From a bacterium (lineage in GTDB: Bacteria; Zhuqueibacterota; Zhuqueibacteria; Residuimicrobiales; Oceaniaggregativiventaceae), in NCBI GenBank assembly GCA_029565675.1, contig JAKQNP010000008.1, positions 370,578 to 434,577 on the forward strand: a DNA stretch of 64,000 nucleotides, given 5' to 3'. How positions within the stretch are numbered: the stretch's first letter is position 1; every line of letters begins with the position of its first letter. A program made the translations under genes and the position numbers. Shown here piece by piece: positions 37,132 to 46,128 of this stretch. Below the pieces are notes generated by a model, which was not told the origin of the DNA, did no database searches, and saw nothing but the letters and a program-made list of their open reading frames with translations.

Positions 37132-38091
37132 TTGATTTCAACCGGGGTGATTCGATTTTTGCCAAAGGCAATCACTTTGTCCAACGATCCTATTAAAAGT
37201 AGTTCTGGTTATTTGCCGGCGGACGCTGTGGTGGCTTTCCAGGGCGCTCCGTACGCTTTCAGTGAAATCGCTATCAAAAAATACTTCGATTCATCTGTGC
37301 GCACCCTGGGTTGCCGATCCTTTGAGGAACTGTTTGCCGCGGTGGATAACGGCGAGGCGCTTTGCGGTATGGCACCGATCGAAAATTCACTGACCGGCAG
37401 CATACACCGCAATTACGATTTGTTGCTGGAAAGCCAGCTTAAAATAGTCGGTGAAGCGATCATGCCGATCGAGCAATGTTTGATCGCCAATCCGGGTGTT
37501 CGCCTTGAGGATATTCGCCTGATCTATTCGCATCCCCAGGCTCTTGAACAATGCCGCCAATTTCTCGTCTCGCTGCCGGGGGTTGATGCGGTGGCCAGCT
37601 ATGACACTGCCGGCAGCGTGATCATGATCCGCGACCGGAAATTGCGCGACGCGGCGGCGATCGCCGGCAAGTCCGCAGCCCTTGATTTGGGCATGCAGAT
37701 CCTGCGCGCCGAGGTTCAAGATTTGTCGCCGAATTATACGCGTTTTTGGATTATTGCCAAACAAGAGAACCATTGGGAAACGCCGACCCGAACGTCGATC
37801 GTGTTTTCGATGAAAAACATACCCGGAGCGCTGTTCAAAGCTTTGAGTGTTTTTGCCTTGCGCGATATCGATCTGATCAAGATCGAGTCGCGGCCGTTGC
37901 GAAACCGCCCATGGGACTATTTGTTTTATTTGACTTTTGCCGGCACCTTGCAAGACGAAAAATGCCGCAATGCGATCAGGCATTTACAGGAAATCACCTT
38001 CTTTGTCACCCTGCTCGGCTCATATGCTTCTCGGCATTTGGAATTTGATGAATCGGATAAATTAAATTGTGCAACCCCATCAATTTTTTAG
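37132..38091 (+). CDS. pheA: Prephenate dehydratase
   Basis: Converts prephenate to phenylpyruvate in phenylalanine synthesis. The 319-residue protein has the PDT domain (AFQGAPYAFSE, GMAPIENSLTGSI, NYTRFWII with the catalytic TRF) and a C-terminal ACT domain with GALF (IPGALFKAL) and ESRP (KIESRPLRN) motifs, which bind phenylalanine for feedback inhibition. It is monofunctional, with no chorismate mutase. The start is uncertain: a TTG at 37132 or a GTG at 37147. pfp follows 29 bases after the stop. Confidence 0.95.
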   Translation: MISTGVIRFLPKAITLSNDPIKSSSGYLPADAVVAFQGAPYAFSEIAIKKYFDSSVRTLGCRSFEELFAAVDNGEALCGMAPIENSLTGSIHRNYDLLLESQLKIVGEAIMPIEQCLIANPGVRLEDIRLIYSHPQALEQCRQFLVSLPGVDAVASYDTAGSVIMIRDRKLRDAAAIAGKSAALDLGMQILRAEVQDLSPNYTRFWIIAKQENHWETPTRTSIVFSMKNIPGALFKALSVFALRDIDLIKIESRPLRNRPWDYLFYLTFAGTLQDEKCRNAIRHLQEITFFVTLLGSYASRHLEFDESDKLNCATPSIF

Positions 38092-38120
38092 GCGTACTGA
38101 AAATGGCGCAGGAGAGTAAA

Positions 38121-39404
38121 ATGAAGAAAGAACAAGGGGCTTTGGGAATCCTGGTTGGCGGCGGTCCCGCTCCAGGTCTGAATGGTGTCATAGCGGCGGT
38201 GACGATCGAGGCGCGGCGGCACAATCTCAAAGTGTATGGCATTTATGACGGTTACAAGTGGTTGGCGCAAGATGACCCCAAAAAGCTGAATGAAAATGTC
38301 CGGGAGTTGCGAATCAGCGATGTCTCGCGCATCCATTATTCCGGCGGGTCCATTTTGCGCACTTCCCGCACCAATCCGCTGAAAGTGCCGAATGGCATTA
38401 AAAACGCGGTCCAGAATTTGCAAAAATTGGGCATTCGCTATATGGTCACCATCGGCGGCGATGATACCGCTTTTGGCGCCAGTTCGATAGCCAAGGCAAC
38501 CAAAAGCCTGGTCAAATTCGCCCATGTGCCCAAAACCATCGACAACGATTTGCCCTTGCCCAACGATTTGCCGACCTTTGGGTATGAGACGGCGCGCGAT
38601 CTCGGCGCGGTTTTGGTCAAGAATATGATGGAAGAAGCCCGCACCACTGGACGATGGTATATCGTGGTGGCCATGGGGCGATATACCGGACATTTGGCGT
38701 TGGGAATCGCCAAATCGGCTGGTGCAACCCTGGCGATCATTGCGGAAGAGTTCGGCAAGCAAGGCGATATCCCGATCAATCACGTTGCTGACGTTCTGGA
38801 GACCGCCATCATCAAACGACGGGCAATGGGCCATCAACACGGGGTTTTGGTGATCGCCGAAGGAGTTGCCGAACGCTTCACTGAAGCCGATCTTTTCAAG
38901 GCAGCCGGGCACGCAGTTGGCAAAGACTCTTATGGCCATATCTTGCTCGCCGATGTCGAATTGGGAAAAATCATCAAACGCGAAGTCGAGCAACGCTTCG
39001 AGGATCGCCAGGAAAAGTTCCGCATGGTGGAAATCAATATCGGCTATGTGCTGCGTTGTGCAGATCCCATTCCCTTTGACCAGGAATACACCCGCGATCT
39101 CGGCTACCATGCGGTCCACTATCTGCTCAGCAACAGAGCCGAGGATCAAGCCGATGCCTTGATCTGCGTGGAAAACGGCCGTCTGACACCAATTAAATTT
39201 GAAGATATCCTCGACAGCAAAACCGGAAAAACCGCAATTCGCTATGTTGATATCAACAGTGACTATTACCGCGTGGCGCGCAGTTACATGCTGCGCCTGG
39301 AAAAGCGTGATCTCGAGGATAAAAAATTGCTCGCCCTGATGGCAAAAGAGATGAAAATGACGCCCAGCGATTTTGCCAAGCGCTTCAAATATCTGGTCGA
39401 TTGA
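38121..39404 (+). CDS. pfp: 6-phosphofructokinase, PPi-dependent type
   Basis: Interconverts fructose 6-phosphate and fructose 1,6-bisphosphate. The 427-residue protein belongs to the PfkA superfamily, with GILVGGGPAPGLNGV at the start and active-site block PKTIDNDL (residues 137-144). The residues that discriminate phosphoryl donors are GGDD (112-115, where ATP enzymes have GGDG) and the Lys in PKTIDND (ATP enzymes have Gly), so PPi is the likely donor and the step would be reversible. The start at 38121 has AGGAGA upstream; an in-frame ATG lies 18 bases earlier. Confidence 0.9.
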   Translation: MKKEQGALGILVGGGPAPGLNGVIAAVTIEARRHNLKVYGIYDGYKWLAQDDPKKLNENVRELRISDVSRIHYSGGSILRTSRTNPLKVPNGIKNAVQNLQKLGIRYMVTIGGDDTAFGASSIAKATKSLVKFAHVPKTIDNDLPLPNDLPTFGYETARDLGAVLVKNMMEEARTTGRWYIVVAMGRYTGHLALGIAKSAGATLAIIAEEFGKQGDIPINHVADVLETAIIKRRAMGHQHGVLVIAEGVAERFTEADLFKAAGHAVGKDSYGHILLADVELGKIIKREVEQRFEDRQEKFRMVEINIGYVLRCADPIPFDQEYTRDLGYHAVHYLLSNRAEDQADALICVENGRLTPIKFEDILDSKTGKTAIRYVDINSDYYRVARSYMLRLEKRDLEDKKLLALMAKEMKMTPSDFAKRFKYLVD

Positions 39405-39423
39405 TTCTCCCCCTGCCTCAAAT

Positions 39424-39464
39424 AAAAAAGGAGTTGACGCACTCGAGCGACAACTCCTTTTTTT
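39424..39464 (+). terminator. Rho-independent terminator after pfp
   Basis: The stem AAAAAAGGAGTTG/CAACTCCTTTTTTT carries a T-run on the plus strand and an A-rich mirror, so it may also end the convergent ahcY transcript. It lies 20 bases after the pfp stop. Confidence 0.85.
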
Positions 39465-39493
39465 ATTCCTTGCCTGGATGGCGATTCCGCTCG

Positions 39494-40753
39494 TCAGGTT
39501 CCCATCTCCCAGGAAGCGAGATATTGTTTCTGTTCTTCCGTTAGAAGATCGATTTCTATATTCATGCTCGCCAGTTTGAGTTTTGCGACCCAATCTTCGA
39601 TTTCCCGCGGCACATTGTGCACTTTATTCTCCAACTTGTCCGCCTGTTTAACCACCCATTCAGTGGAAAGCGCCTGGGTAGCAAAGCTCATATCCATAAC
39701 CGAGGCCGGGTGGCCTTCAGCCGCAGCCAGATTGATCAAACGGCCATCAGCCAACAGATAGATGTGATGATTGTTGGCGAGCGTGTACTCGTCGACAAAG
39801 TTGCGCACTGCGAGGCGCTCGGATTTGGCCAGCTTCTTCAGCCCCGGGATGTCGATTTCAACGTTAAAATGGCCGGAATTGGCGATAATGGCGCCGTCTT
39901 TCATGCGTTCGATGTGCTCCGGGCGAATGACGTGAATGTCGCCGGTCAAAGTGCAAAAGAGATCGCCGATCTCGGCGGCTTGCAACATCGGCATGACACG
40001 GTAACCATCCATCGCCGCCTCGAGGGCGCGGATCGGATCGACCTCGGTGACGATAACGTTGGCGCCCATTCCCTTGCAACGCATGGCAAAACCTCGACCG
40101 CACCATCCATAGCCGGACACGACGACGTTCTTGCCGGCAAGCAGAATATCGGTTGCGCGGATAATGCCGTCGACAGTCGATTGACCGGTTCCGTAGCGGT
40201 TATCGAACAAATTTTTGGTGGTGGCGTCGTTGACTGCAATCACCGGAATTTTCAGCGCACCATCTTGCGCCATTGCGCGCAGACGGATGACGCCGGTAGT
40301 GGTTTCCTCCATGCTGCCAAGAATGTTTTCGGCAATCTGTGGATAGTCGAAGTGGATGGTCGAGACCAGATCTGCCCCATCGTCCATGGTCACCACAGGT
40401 TTATGCTCGATGGCCGCCCGGATGTGATCGTAATACGTTTTGTCGTCCTCGCCCTTGATCGCGAAAACTGCAATTTTGTATTCTTCCACCAGAGCTGCGG
40501 CTACATCGTCCTGGGTTGAAAGGGGATTGGAAGCACAGAGCACCAGTTCGGCGCCGCCTGCTTGCAGAGTTCGGCAGAGATTGGCGGTTTCAGCGGTGAC
40601 ATGCAGGCAGGCGGACATTTTTTTGCCAGCCAGGGGCTTTTCTTTTGCGAACCGTTCCTTGACCAACCGCAAAACGGGCATATCGCGCTCTGCCCACTCG
40701 ATGCGCTTTTTGCCGTGTTCGGCCAAATTTTTGTCTTTGATATGAACTTTCAC
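39494..40753 (-). CDS. ahcY: S-adenosylhomocysteine hydrolase, short type
   Basis: NAD-dependent enzyme hydrolysing SAH to adenosine and homocysteine, removing the by-product of methylation. The 419-residue protein has substrate-binding segments [26 protein letters not shown] and the NAD fold GYGWCGRG. It lacks the ~40-residue insertion and the C-terminal KxxHYRY tail of the large bacterial/eukaryal form, so it is of the shorter archaeal/Thermotoga type. It follows metK by 50 bases in the same operon. Confidence 0.95.
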   Translation of the reverse strand: MKVHIKDKNLAEHGKKRIEWAERDMPVLRLVKERFAKEKPLAGKKMSACLHVTAETANLCRTLQAGGAELVLCASNPLSTQDDVAAALVEEYKIAVFAIKGEDDKTYYDHIRAAIEHKPVVTMDDGADLVSTIHFDYPQIAENILGSMEETTTGVIRLRAMAQDGALKIPVIAVNDATTKNLFDNRYGTGQSTVDGIIRATDILLAGKNVVVSGYGWCGRGFAMRCKGMGANVIVTEVDPIRALEAAMDGYRVMPMLQAAEIGDLFCTLTGDIHVIRPEHIERMKDGAIIANSGHFNVEIDIPGLKKLAKSERLAVRNFVDEYTLANNHHIYLLADGRLINLAAAEGHPASVMDMSFATQALSTEWVVKQADKLENKVHNVPREIEDWVAKLKLASMNIEIDLLTEEQKQYLASWEMGT

Positions 40754-40803
40754 GAAACCTCCCGAGTTATCGGTGTTTAAAGATACAGGTCATTCTTTAT
40801 GGT

Positions 40804-41943
40804 CTAGAGCGCTTTTTTCAATTCAGCGACCTTGTCGGTGTGTTCCCACGGCAAATCCAGATCCGGACGGCCAAAATGGCCATACGAAGCAGTTTGTTTA
40901 TAAATAGGCCGCCGCAGGTCAAGCGAATCGATGATACCCTGTGGGGTTAGATCAAAATGTTTGCGAACCAGCTTGCTGATCTCGCGATCGTCGATTTTCC
41001 CGGTACCGAATGTGTCGATATTGATCGAGACGGGTTCGACGACGCCGATGGCATAGGCGACTTGAATTTCGCATTTGGTCGCCAATCCGGCGGCAACGAT
41101 ATTTTTGGCGATGTAGCGCGCTGCATAGCTTGCAGAGCGATCGACCTTGGTCGGATCCTTGCCCGAAAAGGCGCCGCCGCCGTGCCGAGCATATCCGCCA
41201 TACGTATCGACGATAATCTTGCGTCCGGTCAATCCGGCATCGCCCTGCGGTCCGCCGATCACAAAACGGCCGGTCGGATTGATGTGAATCGTCGGACCGT
41301 TGGCCGGCAAAAGCTCGGCCGGAATTACCGGCAAAACCACTTTGTCGATCACATCTTCGCGGATTTGCTTGTTGCTGACATCTGGATCGTGTTGACTGGC
41401 AATGACCACGGTATCCACGGCAACCGGTTTGCCATCGATATATCTGACGGTGACCTGCGATTTGCCGTCTGGCCGCAAATAAGGCAATATCCCTTCTCGC
41501 CGAACCATGGCCAAGCGACGGGTGAGCTGGTGCGCCAGAGTGATCGGCATCGGCATCAACTCAGGGGTCTCATCAATGGCAAAGCCGAACATCATGCCCT
41601 GATCTCCGGCGCCGAGGCGATCGACACCCATGGCGATATCTGCTGATTGTTGATCGATGGTGGTGATGACGGCACAGGTTTCATAATCAAAACCAAAATG
41701 AGCATCGGTATAGCCGATGTTTTTAATCACATCCCGCACCAGACTCGGAATATCGACATACGTCTCAGTGGTGATTTCACCGCCAACCAAAGCCAGACCG
41801 GTGGTGACAAAGGTTTCACATGCCACCCGGCCCTTTCGGTCATCGCGCAGCACACTATCGAGGACGGCATCCGATATCTGGTCGGCAATCTTGTCTGGAT
41901 GGCCTTCGGTCACTGATTCAGAGGTAAACAGCATTTCGCGCAT
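40804..41943 (-). CDS. metK: S-adenosylmethionine synthetase
   Basis: Makes SAM from methionine and ATP. The 379-residue protein has the signatures [17 protein letters not shown] at the N-terminus, the central [12 protein letters not shown] and the P-loop-like [16 protein letters not shown]. The ATG at 41943 has AGGAGA upstream at good spacing. metK is followed by ahcY and preceded by a 192-nt leader, so synthesis and recycling of SAM are coupled. Confidence 0.97.
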   Translation of the reverse strand: MREMLFTSESVTEGHPDKIADQISDAVLDSVLRDDRKGRVACETFVTTGLALVGGEITTETYVDIPSLVRDVIKNIGYTDAHFGFDYETCAVITTIDQQSADIAMGVDRLGAGDQGMMFGFAIDETPELMPMPITLAHQLTRRLAMVRREGILPYLRPDGKSQVTVRYIDGKPVAVDTVVIASQHDPDVSNKQIREDVIDKVVLPVIPAELLPANGPTIHINPTGRFVIGGPQGDAGLTGRKIIVDTYGGYARHGGGAFSGKDPTKVDRSASYAARYIAKNIVAAGLATKCEIQVAYAIGVVEPVSINIDTFGTGKIDDREISKLVRKHFDLTPQGIIDSLDLRRPIYKQTASYGHFGRPDLDLPWEHTDKVAELKKAL

Positions 41944-42135
41944 GAATTCAATCTCCTTTTATCTATTCCACAATCGAACGATGATTTGTTGGTTGATGGG
42001 GCGGATCGCTTGGCTGAGCGGCCCGGTCCTTGGAAAATCATCTGCTGGCCAGACAGCCAGATGTTCTTTAAACCTACCGGCATCGAGGCGCTGGTGCGTA
42101 AACAACCGTTAAACCCCGGGTGAATTCTTCGGCCG
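41944..42135 (-). promoter_or_regulatory. Structured leader upstream of metK-ahcY
   Basis: This 192-nt gap follows ptsI on the same strand. Two hairpins are seen: one at 42039-42063 (CATCTG and CAGATG arms with an inner CTG/CAG stem) and one at 41999-42024 (GGGC/GCCC with inner CGCT/AGCG). The context resembles SAM-responsive leaders, including the SAM-Chlorobi RNA of metK-ahcY operons, but I cannot match any known consensus. Confidence 0.45.
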
Positions 42136-43932
42136 TTAATCTTGGTTGGTTTCCGCAATGATCTGGCAGTAGAGCAAATCTTCAAACTTTTGTTTCAGGA
42201 TGGTCCGCAGGACCGCTTTGACTTCCTCAACCGATTGGCATTTCAATACCGTCTCTGCCAGGCCTTCACATTCCGTATAGTCTACTCGGCGGATAATTTC
42301 TTTTATCAGCGGTATTGAAATGGGGCTGACGCTGAATTCGTCCAATCCCAGACCAATCAAGATCATCGTTGCCAGTGGATCGCTGGCCATTTCTCCGCAC
42401 ATGCCGACCCATACCGTTTGTTGATGGCCTTTTTCGATCACTTCGCGGATGAGGCGCAGTATTGCAGGATTGTAGGCTTGATAGAGATAGGCAAGATTTT
42501 CATTGCCGCGGTCGACAGCCAGGGTATATTGGATCAAATCGTTGGTCCCAATGCTGAGAAAATCGCATTCCGCAGCAATGATATCCGCGATGATGGCGGC
42601 CGACGGCACCTCGATCGTCGCACCAACAGGCAAATTTTCCTCGAACGGAATTTGTCCTCGGCGCAGATCTTCCTTGACCTCAGCCAATATCTCTTTGCAA
42701 AACTTGATCTCTGAAACCGTGGTGATCATCGGCAAAAGCAGTCTCACCTGACCTTTGGCGCTGGCGCGCAAAATGGCTCGCAGCTGGGTTTTGAAAACAT
42801 CGACAAAGGGGAGATAAAGCCGCAGTCCGCGCACACCGAGAAACGGATTGTCTTCCGGGGCGATCTTGATGCTCGTCGGCAATTTATCCCCGCCGACATC
42901 GAGCGTGCGGATGATAATGGGCTGATCTCCCATAATCTGAACAATGCGAGCATACTCTCGATATTGCTCCTCTTCACTCGGCAGCTCTTTGCGGGTCAAG
43001 AAAAGATACTCGGTGCGGTAAAGACCTACCCCGTTGGCGCCGTCTTCGCCGATGGTTTGTGCTTCTTCCGGGAATTCTATATTCGCAGACAATTCGATTT
43101 TTTTGCCGTCGCGGGTTTTGGCCGGCAGATCGCGGATATGCCCCAATTTGGCCTGATAAACCGCAAATTCACGGCGCTGTTTTTCGTAAATGGCGATCGT
43201 CTGCAGCGAAGGGTGGGCAATCACCCAGCCTTTGTTGCCGTCAACGATAACCTGGTCGCCGGTTTCTAACGCTTGCAGGGCTGACCCCAAGCCAACAATC
43301 GATGGCACCTTGAGTGAACGCGACATGATGGCGGCATGCGAAGTGCGGCCCCCAAGCTCGGTTGCTGACGCCAGGATTTTATCCCGTTTGAAATTAACGG
43401 TATCGCTTGGCGTCAATTCCTGGGCAACCACAATGACCGGATTCTCAAGCAGGGCAAAGGAAAAAACAGGTTTGCCTTGAATGTGACGGATCACGCGGCG
43501 TTTGATATCGACCAGATCACTGGTTCGAGCCCGCAAATATTCATCTTCGGTATGCGCCAGGTATGACTCAAATTGGCTGACTGCCTGGAAATAGGCGTTA
43601 TCAGCAGTTTCCAGCCTTTCGCGGATTCGCTTGATCGCTTCCTGAATGATGAGATCATCATCCAGCATCAGGTTGTGGGTGTCGAATATCTGTGCGTCTG
43701 TTTCACCGAACGACTGTTCCGCTTTTTCCCGCAGTTCGATGAGGTCGATTTTCGATTTTTCGATCGCCTGCATCAGCTTGGCTATCTGGGCATCGATCTG
43801 ATCAGGGGTGATGGAATTCGAATCCACTTTGATCGAATCACCGCTGAGCACAAGAACACTGCCGATAGCGATCCCCGGCGAAGCCGGGATGCCTTTGATG
43901 CGGATCTCTTTATTCGAACTGCTGGGCTCCAT
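42136..43932 (-). CDS. ptsI: Phosphoenolpyruvate-protein phosphotransferase (PTS Enzyme I)
   Basis: Takes phosphate from phosphoenolpyruvate and passes it to HPr. The 598-residue protein has the phosphohistidine block GGRTSHAAI (His199) in the N-terminal domain and the C-terminal PEP-binding barrel with GANGVGLYRTE, LDVGGDK, IEVPSAA and the SIGTNDLIQYT segment. It starts 15 bases after ptsH in a run IIC-IID-ptsH-ptsI. Confidence 0.97.
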   Translation of the reverse strand: MEPSSSNKEIRIKGIPASPGIAIGSVLVLSGDSIKVDSNSITPDQIDAQIAKLMQAIEKSKIDLIELREKAEQSFGETDAQIFDTHNLMLDDDLIIQEAIKRIRERLETADNAYFQAVSQFESYLAHTEDEYLRARTSDLVDIKRRVIRHIQGKPVFSFALLENPVIVVAQELTPSDTVNFKRDKILASATELGGRTSHAAIMSRSLKVPSIVGLGSALQALETGDQVIVDGNKGWVIAHPSLQTIAIYEKQRREFAVYQAKLGHIRDLPAKTRDGKKIELSANIEFPEEAQTIGEDGANGVGLYRTEYLFLTRKELPSEEEQYREYARIVQIMGDQPIIIRTLDVGGDKLPTSIKIAPEDNPFLGVRGLRLYLPFVDVFKTQLRAILRASAKGQVRLLLPMITTVSEIKFCKEILAEVKEDLRRGQIPFEENLPVGATIEVPSAAIIADIIAAECDFLSIGTNDLIQYTLAVDRGNENLAYLYQAYNPAILRLIREVIEKGHQQTVWVGMCGEMASDPLATMILIGLGLDEFSVSPISIPLIKEIIRRVDYTECEGLAETVLKCQSVEEVKAVLRTILKQKFEDLLYCQIIAETNQD

Positions 43933-43947
43933 CCCTGTGCTCTTTCC

Positions 43948-44217
43948 CTATTCTTCACCGAACTGATTTTTGTCGATCAACTCCTCCAAAGCTCGCAAAG
44001 CTTCGAATTCATCCTCGCCATCGATGCGCAAAATAATTTCGCTGCCATACCCTGCTTCCAGCATCAGAACTCCCATAATGCTTTTGGCATTGACCTCATT
44101 GCCGTTTTTCGACAGGTAGATCGACGCAGAAAAACGTGATGAGGTTTTGACTATTTGGCCGGCCGGCCGTGCATGGATACCGAGTTTGTTCTTAATCTTT
44201 AAGGTTTTGGTGATCAT
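43948..44217 (-). CDS. ptsH: Phosphocarrier protein HPr
   Basis: Small phosphotransfer protein (89 residues). His15 lies in GIHARPAG and accepts phosphate from EI. Ser46 (AKSIMGVLML), the regulatory HPr-kinase site in other phyla, is conserved, although no HPr kinase gene is seen in the window. It lies between the EIID gene and ptsI on the same strand. Confidence 0.97.
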   Translation of the reverse strand: MITKTLKIKNKLGIHARPAGQIVKTSSRFSASIYLSKNGNEVNAKSIMGVLMLEAGYGSEIILRIDGEDEFEALRALEELIDKNQFGEE

Positions 44218-44270
44218 CGTCGCTCACAAAGTATGAGTTGCCTGTTTCCGCTTCGACCATGTTTGTCGAA

Positions 44271-45041
44271 TCAGGGCACAATCATGAAATTTGCAAAAAA
44301 GATGCCGATAACCAATGCCAATCCGATTGCCACAAATGCGGCGAAGGCGATCGACTTTTGTCGCCGCATGAGAAGCACCGAAACAGGAATCGACAGGAAA
44401 AAGGCGATTCCGTTTGCCAGTGAACTTTGTCCGCTGCGGAATGCGGCAACGGCAACACAAAAACCGGTCATCAGCAGACCAATTCGTTTGGCCAGAGAAA
44501 ACCACTTTTGAAAACGCCGGACCGATACAGAGGAAACGATATCGAATCCTTTTTCATAACTCAACAATAAACCTTTGATGCGAACATAAAAATGTGGCAC
44601 ATTATAGACAACCAGAAAGATCGGTATGGCAAAAGCGCCGAACAACAACGACAGACCAACCCCCATTGCCGCGCTTGCCGGTTTGATGCCGTTCCAGAAC
44701 AATTCATCGCCGATCAATCCCAATGGCCCCATCAACCGGTCTTTGAACAATTCGATCGGCCGTTGATCAGACCATTGTTTGTGCAGCGCTTCTTCTTCCA
44801 AACGCGCCACAGCACCCAAACACCACGACGAAAAATAGGGGTGCAAATTGAAAAATTGCAGATGCCGCTGCAAAAAGTTTTGCTGCTTTTCCTGTTCTTT
44901 AAACAATCTCCGGGCGATGGGAAGGGTGCAGTAACAAAACCCCAACCCAAGCATGCCCTGAAAGCTCCAGGAACCCTGTATCAAAAAAGAACGCCACAGA
45001 ATTCTGAACAAATCGGATCGCTGGATCCGCTTTCGTGCCAT
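44271..45041 (-). CDS. PTS mannose-family IID component
   Basis: Membrane component of a mannose/fructose/sorbose-family PTS permease. The N-terminal region (RSFLIQGSWSFQGMLGLGFCYC) and the LMGPLGLIGDELFWNGIKP block are hallmarks of EIID. The C-terminal part carries hydrophobic segments. The start at 45041 (MARKRIQRS) has AAGGAA upstream and lies after the IIC stop; the open frame begins 10 codons earlier. IIA and IIB partners are not encoded in the visible operon. Confidence 0.87.
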   Translation of the reverse strand: MARKRIQRSDLFRILWRSFLIQGSWSFQGMLGLGFCYCTLPIARRLFKEQEKQQNFLQRHLQFFNLHPYFSSWCLGAVARLEEEALHKQWSDQRPIELFKDRLMGPLGLIGDELFWNGIKPASAAMGVGLSLLFGAFAIPIFLVVYNVPHFYVRIKGLLLSYEKGFDIVSSVSVRRFQKWFSLAKRIGLLMTGFCVAVAAFRSGQSSLANGIAFFLSIPVSVLLMRRQKSIAFAAFVAIGLALVIGIFFANFMIVP

Positions 45042-45060
45042 TTCGTTATTCCTTGCTGCG

Positions 45061-45753
45061 CTAGAAAGCAACCAACCAGATCGCCGATGCTCCCAGAACC
45101 AATCCGATCAGCAGCGATGCGACCTCTTTGCGCGTATAAAAAAGGGACAAAAGAACCCCGCAACCCAAACCTAACAACGCCGACCCCAAAGGCTGCAGCC
45201 AAATATCCATTGCCACTGGGATGCGATGCACCACCATCGGCAAAAGGTGAATTCCCAACAACCAACTGCTGAACAGGGTTAAAATAAAACCCATGACGAA
45301 CATCAGCGCCAGTCCGCTGAGGTGGCTGCGGGTGACCTTTTCAAAGTTGACCTGTTCTTCGCGAAGCAAAGCGCCATAGCGACTGCCGTTGATGCGGCGG
45401 ATTAAAATGACGCCTTCACCGGCCAACAAAGACAATCCAAGAGCGAGCAGGATCGATAAAGCAAGGGTCGGAGACTGGCGCAGCGTCTGCTCAGTCGCTA
45501 AAATTGCTATTGCCGTCCCTGCAGTAGCGCCGATATTGCCTTCCGCTGTATAAGTGGCTCCAGCCGGAATCTCAGCCAGCCACATCAATTGGAAGACGAT
45601 ACCGACCAGCAGTCCCATCGGCAAATTGCCGAGGATCAGGCCTGTGACTGAACAGGCAACCAGCGGCTGTGATATCATGATCTGCAACGCAGCTGTCGTA
45701 TCGAGCGCGACCATCCCGCTCCACAAACTGACAGCAAACAATTTTAACCACAT
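45061..45753 (-). CDS. PTS mannose-family IIC component
   Basis: Integral membrane permease component of the mannose-class PTS, 230 residues with about seven hydrophobic segments. The GMVALDTTAALQIMISQPLVAC start and the GLLVGIVFQLMWLAEIPAGA segment match EIIC of this class. It is the first gene of the IIC-IID-ptsH-ptsI run and starts at ATG 45753. The sugar transported cannot be read from the sequence. Confidence 0.85.
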   Translation of the reverse strand: MWLKLFAVSLWSGMVALDTTAALQIMISQPLVACSVTGLILGNLPMGLLVGIVFQLMWLAEIPAGATYTAEGNIGATAGTAIAILATEQTLRQSPTLALSILLALGLSLLAGEGVILIRRINGSRYGALLREEQVNFEKVTRSHLSGLALMFVMGFILTLFSSWLLGIHLLPMVVHRIPVAMDIWLQPLGSALLGLGCGVLLSLFYTRKEVASLLIGLVLGASAIWLVAF

Positions 45754-46128
45754 ATTGCACCAGACTAAATCTATGTTTCATTTCAAACAAACAAAAGGGA
45801 GCAAAAATTTCTTTGCATGCATGCCCGGCGTTTCGTCTGTGCAAATGAATCGATCAAAGCCACAGATGGCCGGTGCAGGTACAGTCCCGGGTTCGGTGCG
45901 AAACACCGAATCCGGGACTGTAAAATAGTCTATACAATTTCTTGAAAATAATCAACAAAAAAGATCGCTGCCGCCCGCAGAAGAATACCCCACATGGCTC
46001 CGCCTGTAGATTTGGAAACGGCTGATTGGAAAAAGACCTTGCTTTTTAGCACATAAGAATCTACATTTCATGGTTATACCAAAATCACTCGAACCATGTA
46101 AATCCAAGTTAGCAATGAGGGCACGTTT
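45754..46128. other. Divergent intergenic region with large palindrome
   Basis: 375 bp between the PTS IIC gene and the PpiD-like gene. It contains the 18-bp-stem palindrome at 45881-45921 and otherwise AT-rich sequence where promoters of both genes are expected. Confidence 0.4.
45881..45921. repeat. Long palindromic repeat copy B (18-bp stem)
   Basis: The arms ACAGTCCCGG-GTTCGGTG and CACCGAA-TCCGGGACTGT pair over 18 positions (one G-T) around a CGAAA loop. No T-run follows on either strand, so a simple terminator is unlikely. Part of it matches the hairpin at 1923-1950, and a degenerate piece (CGGTGCGAA) occurs at 47934-47942. Confidence 0.7.
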
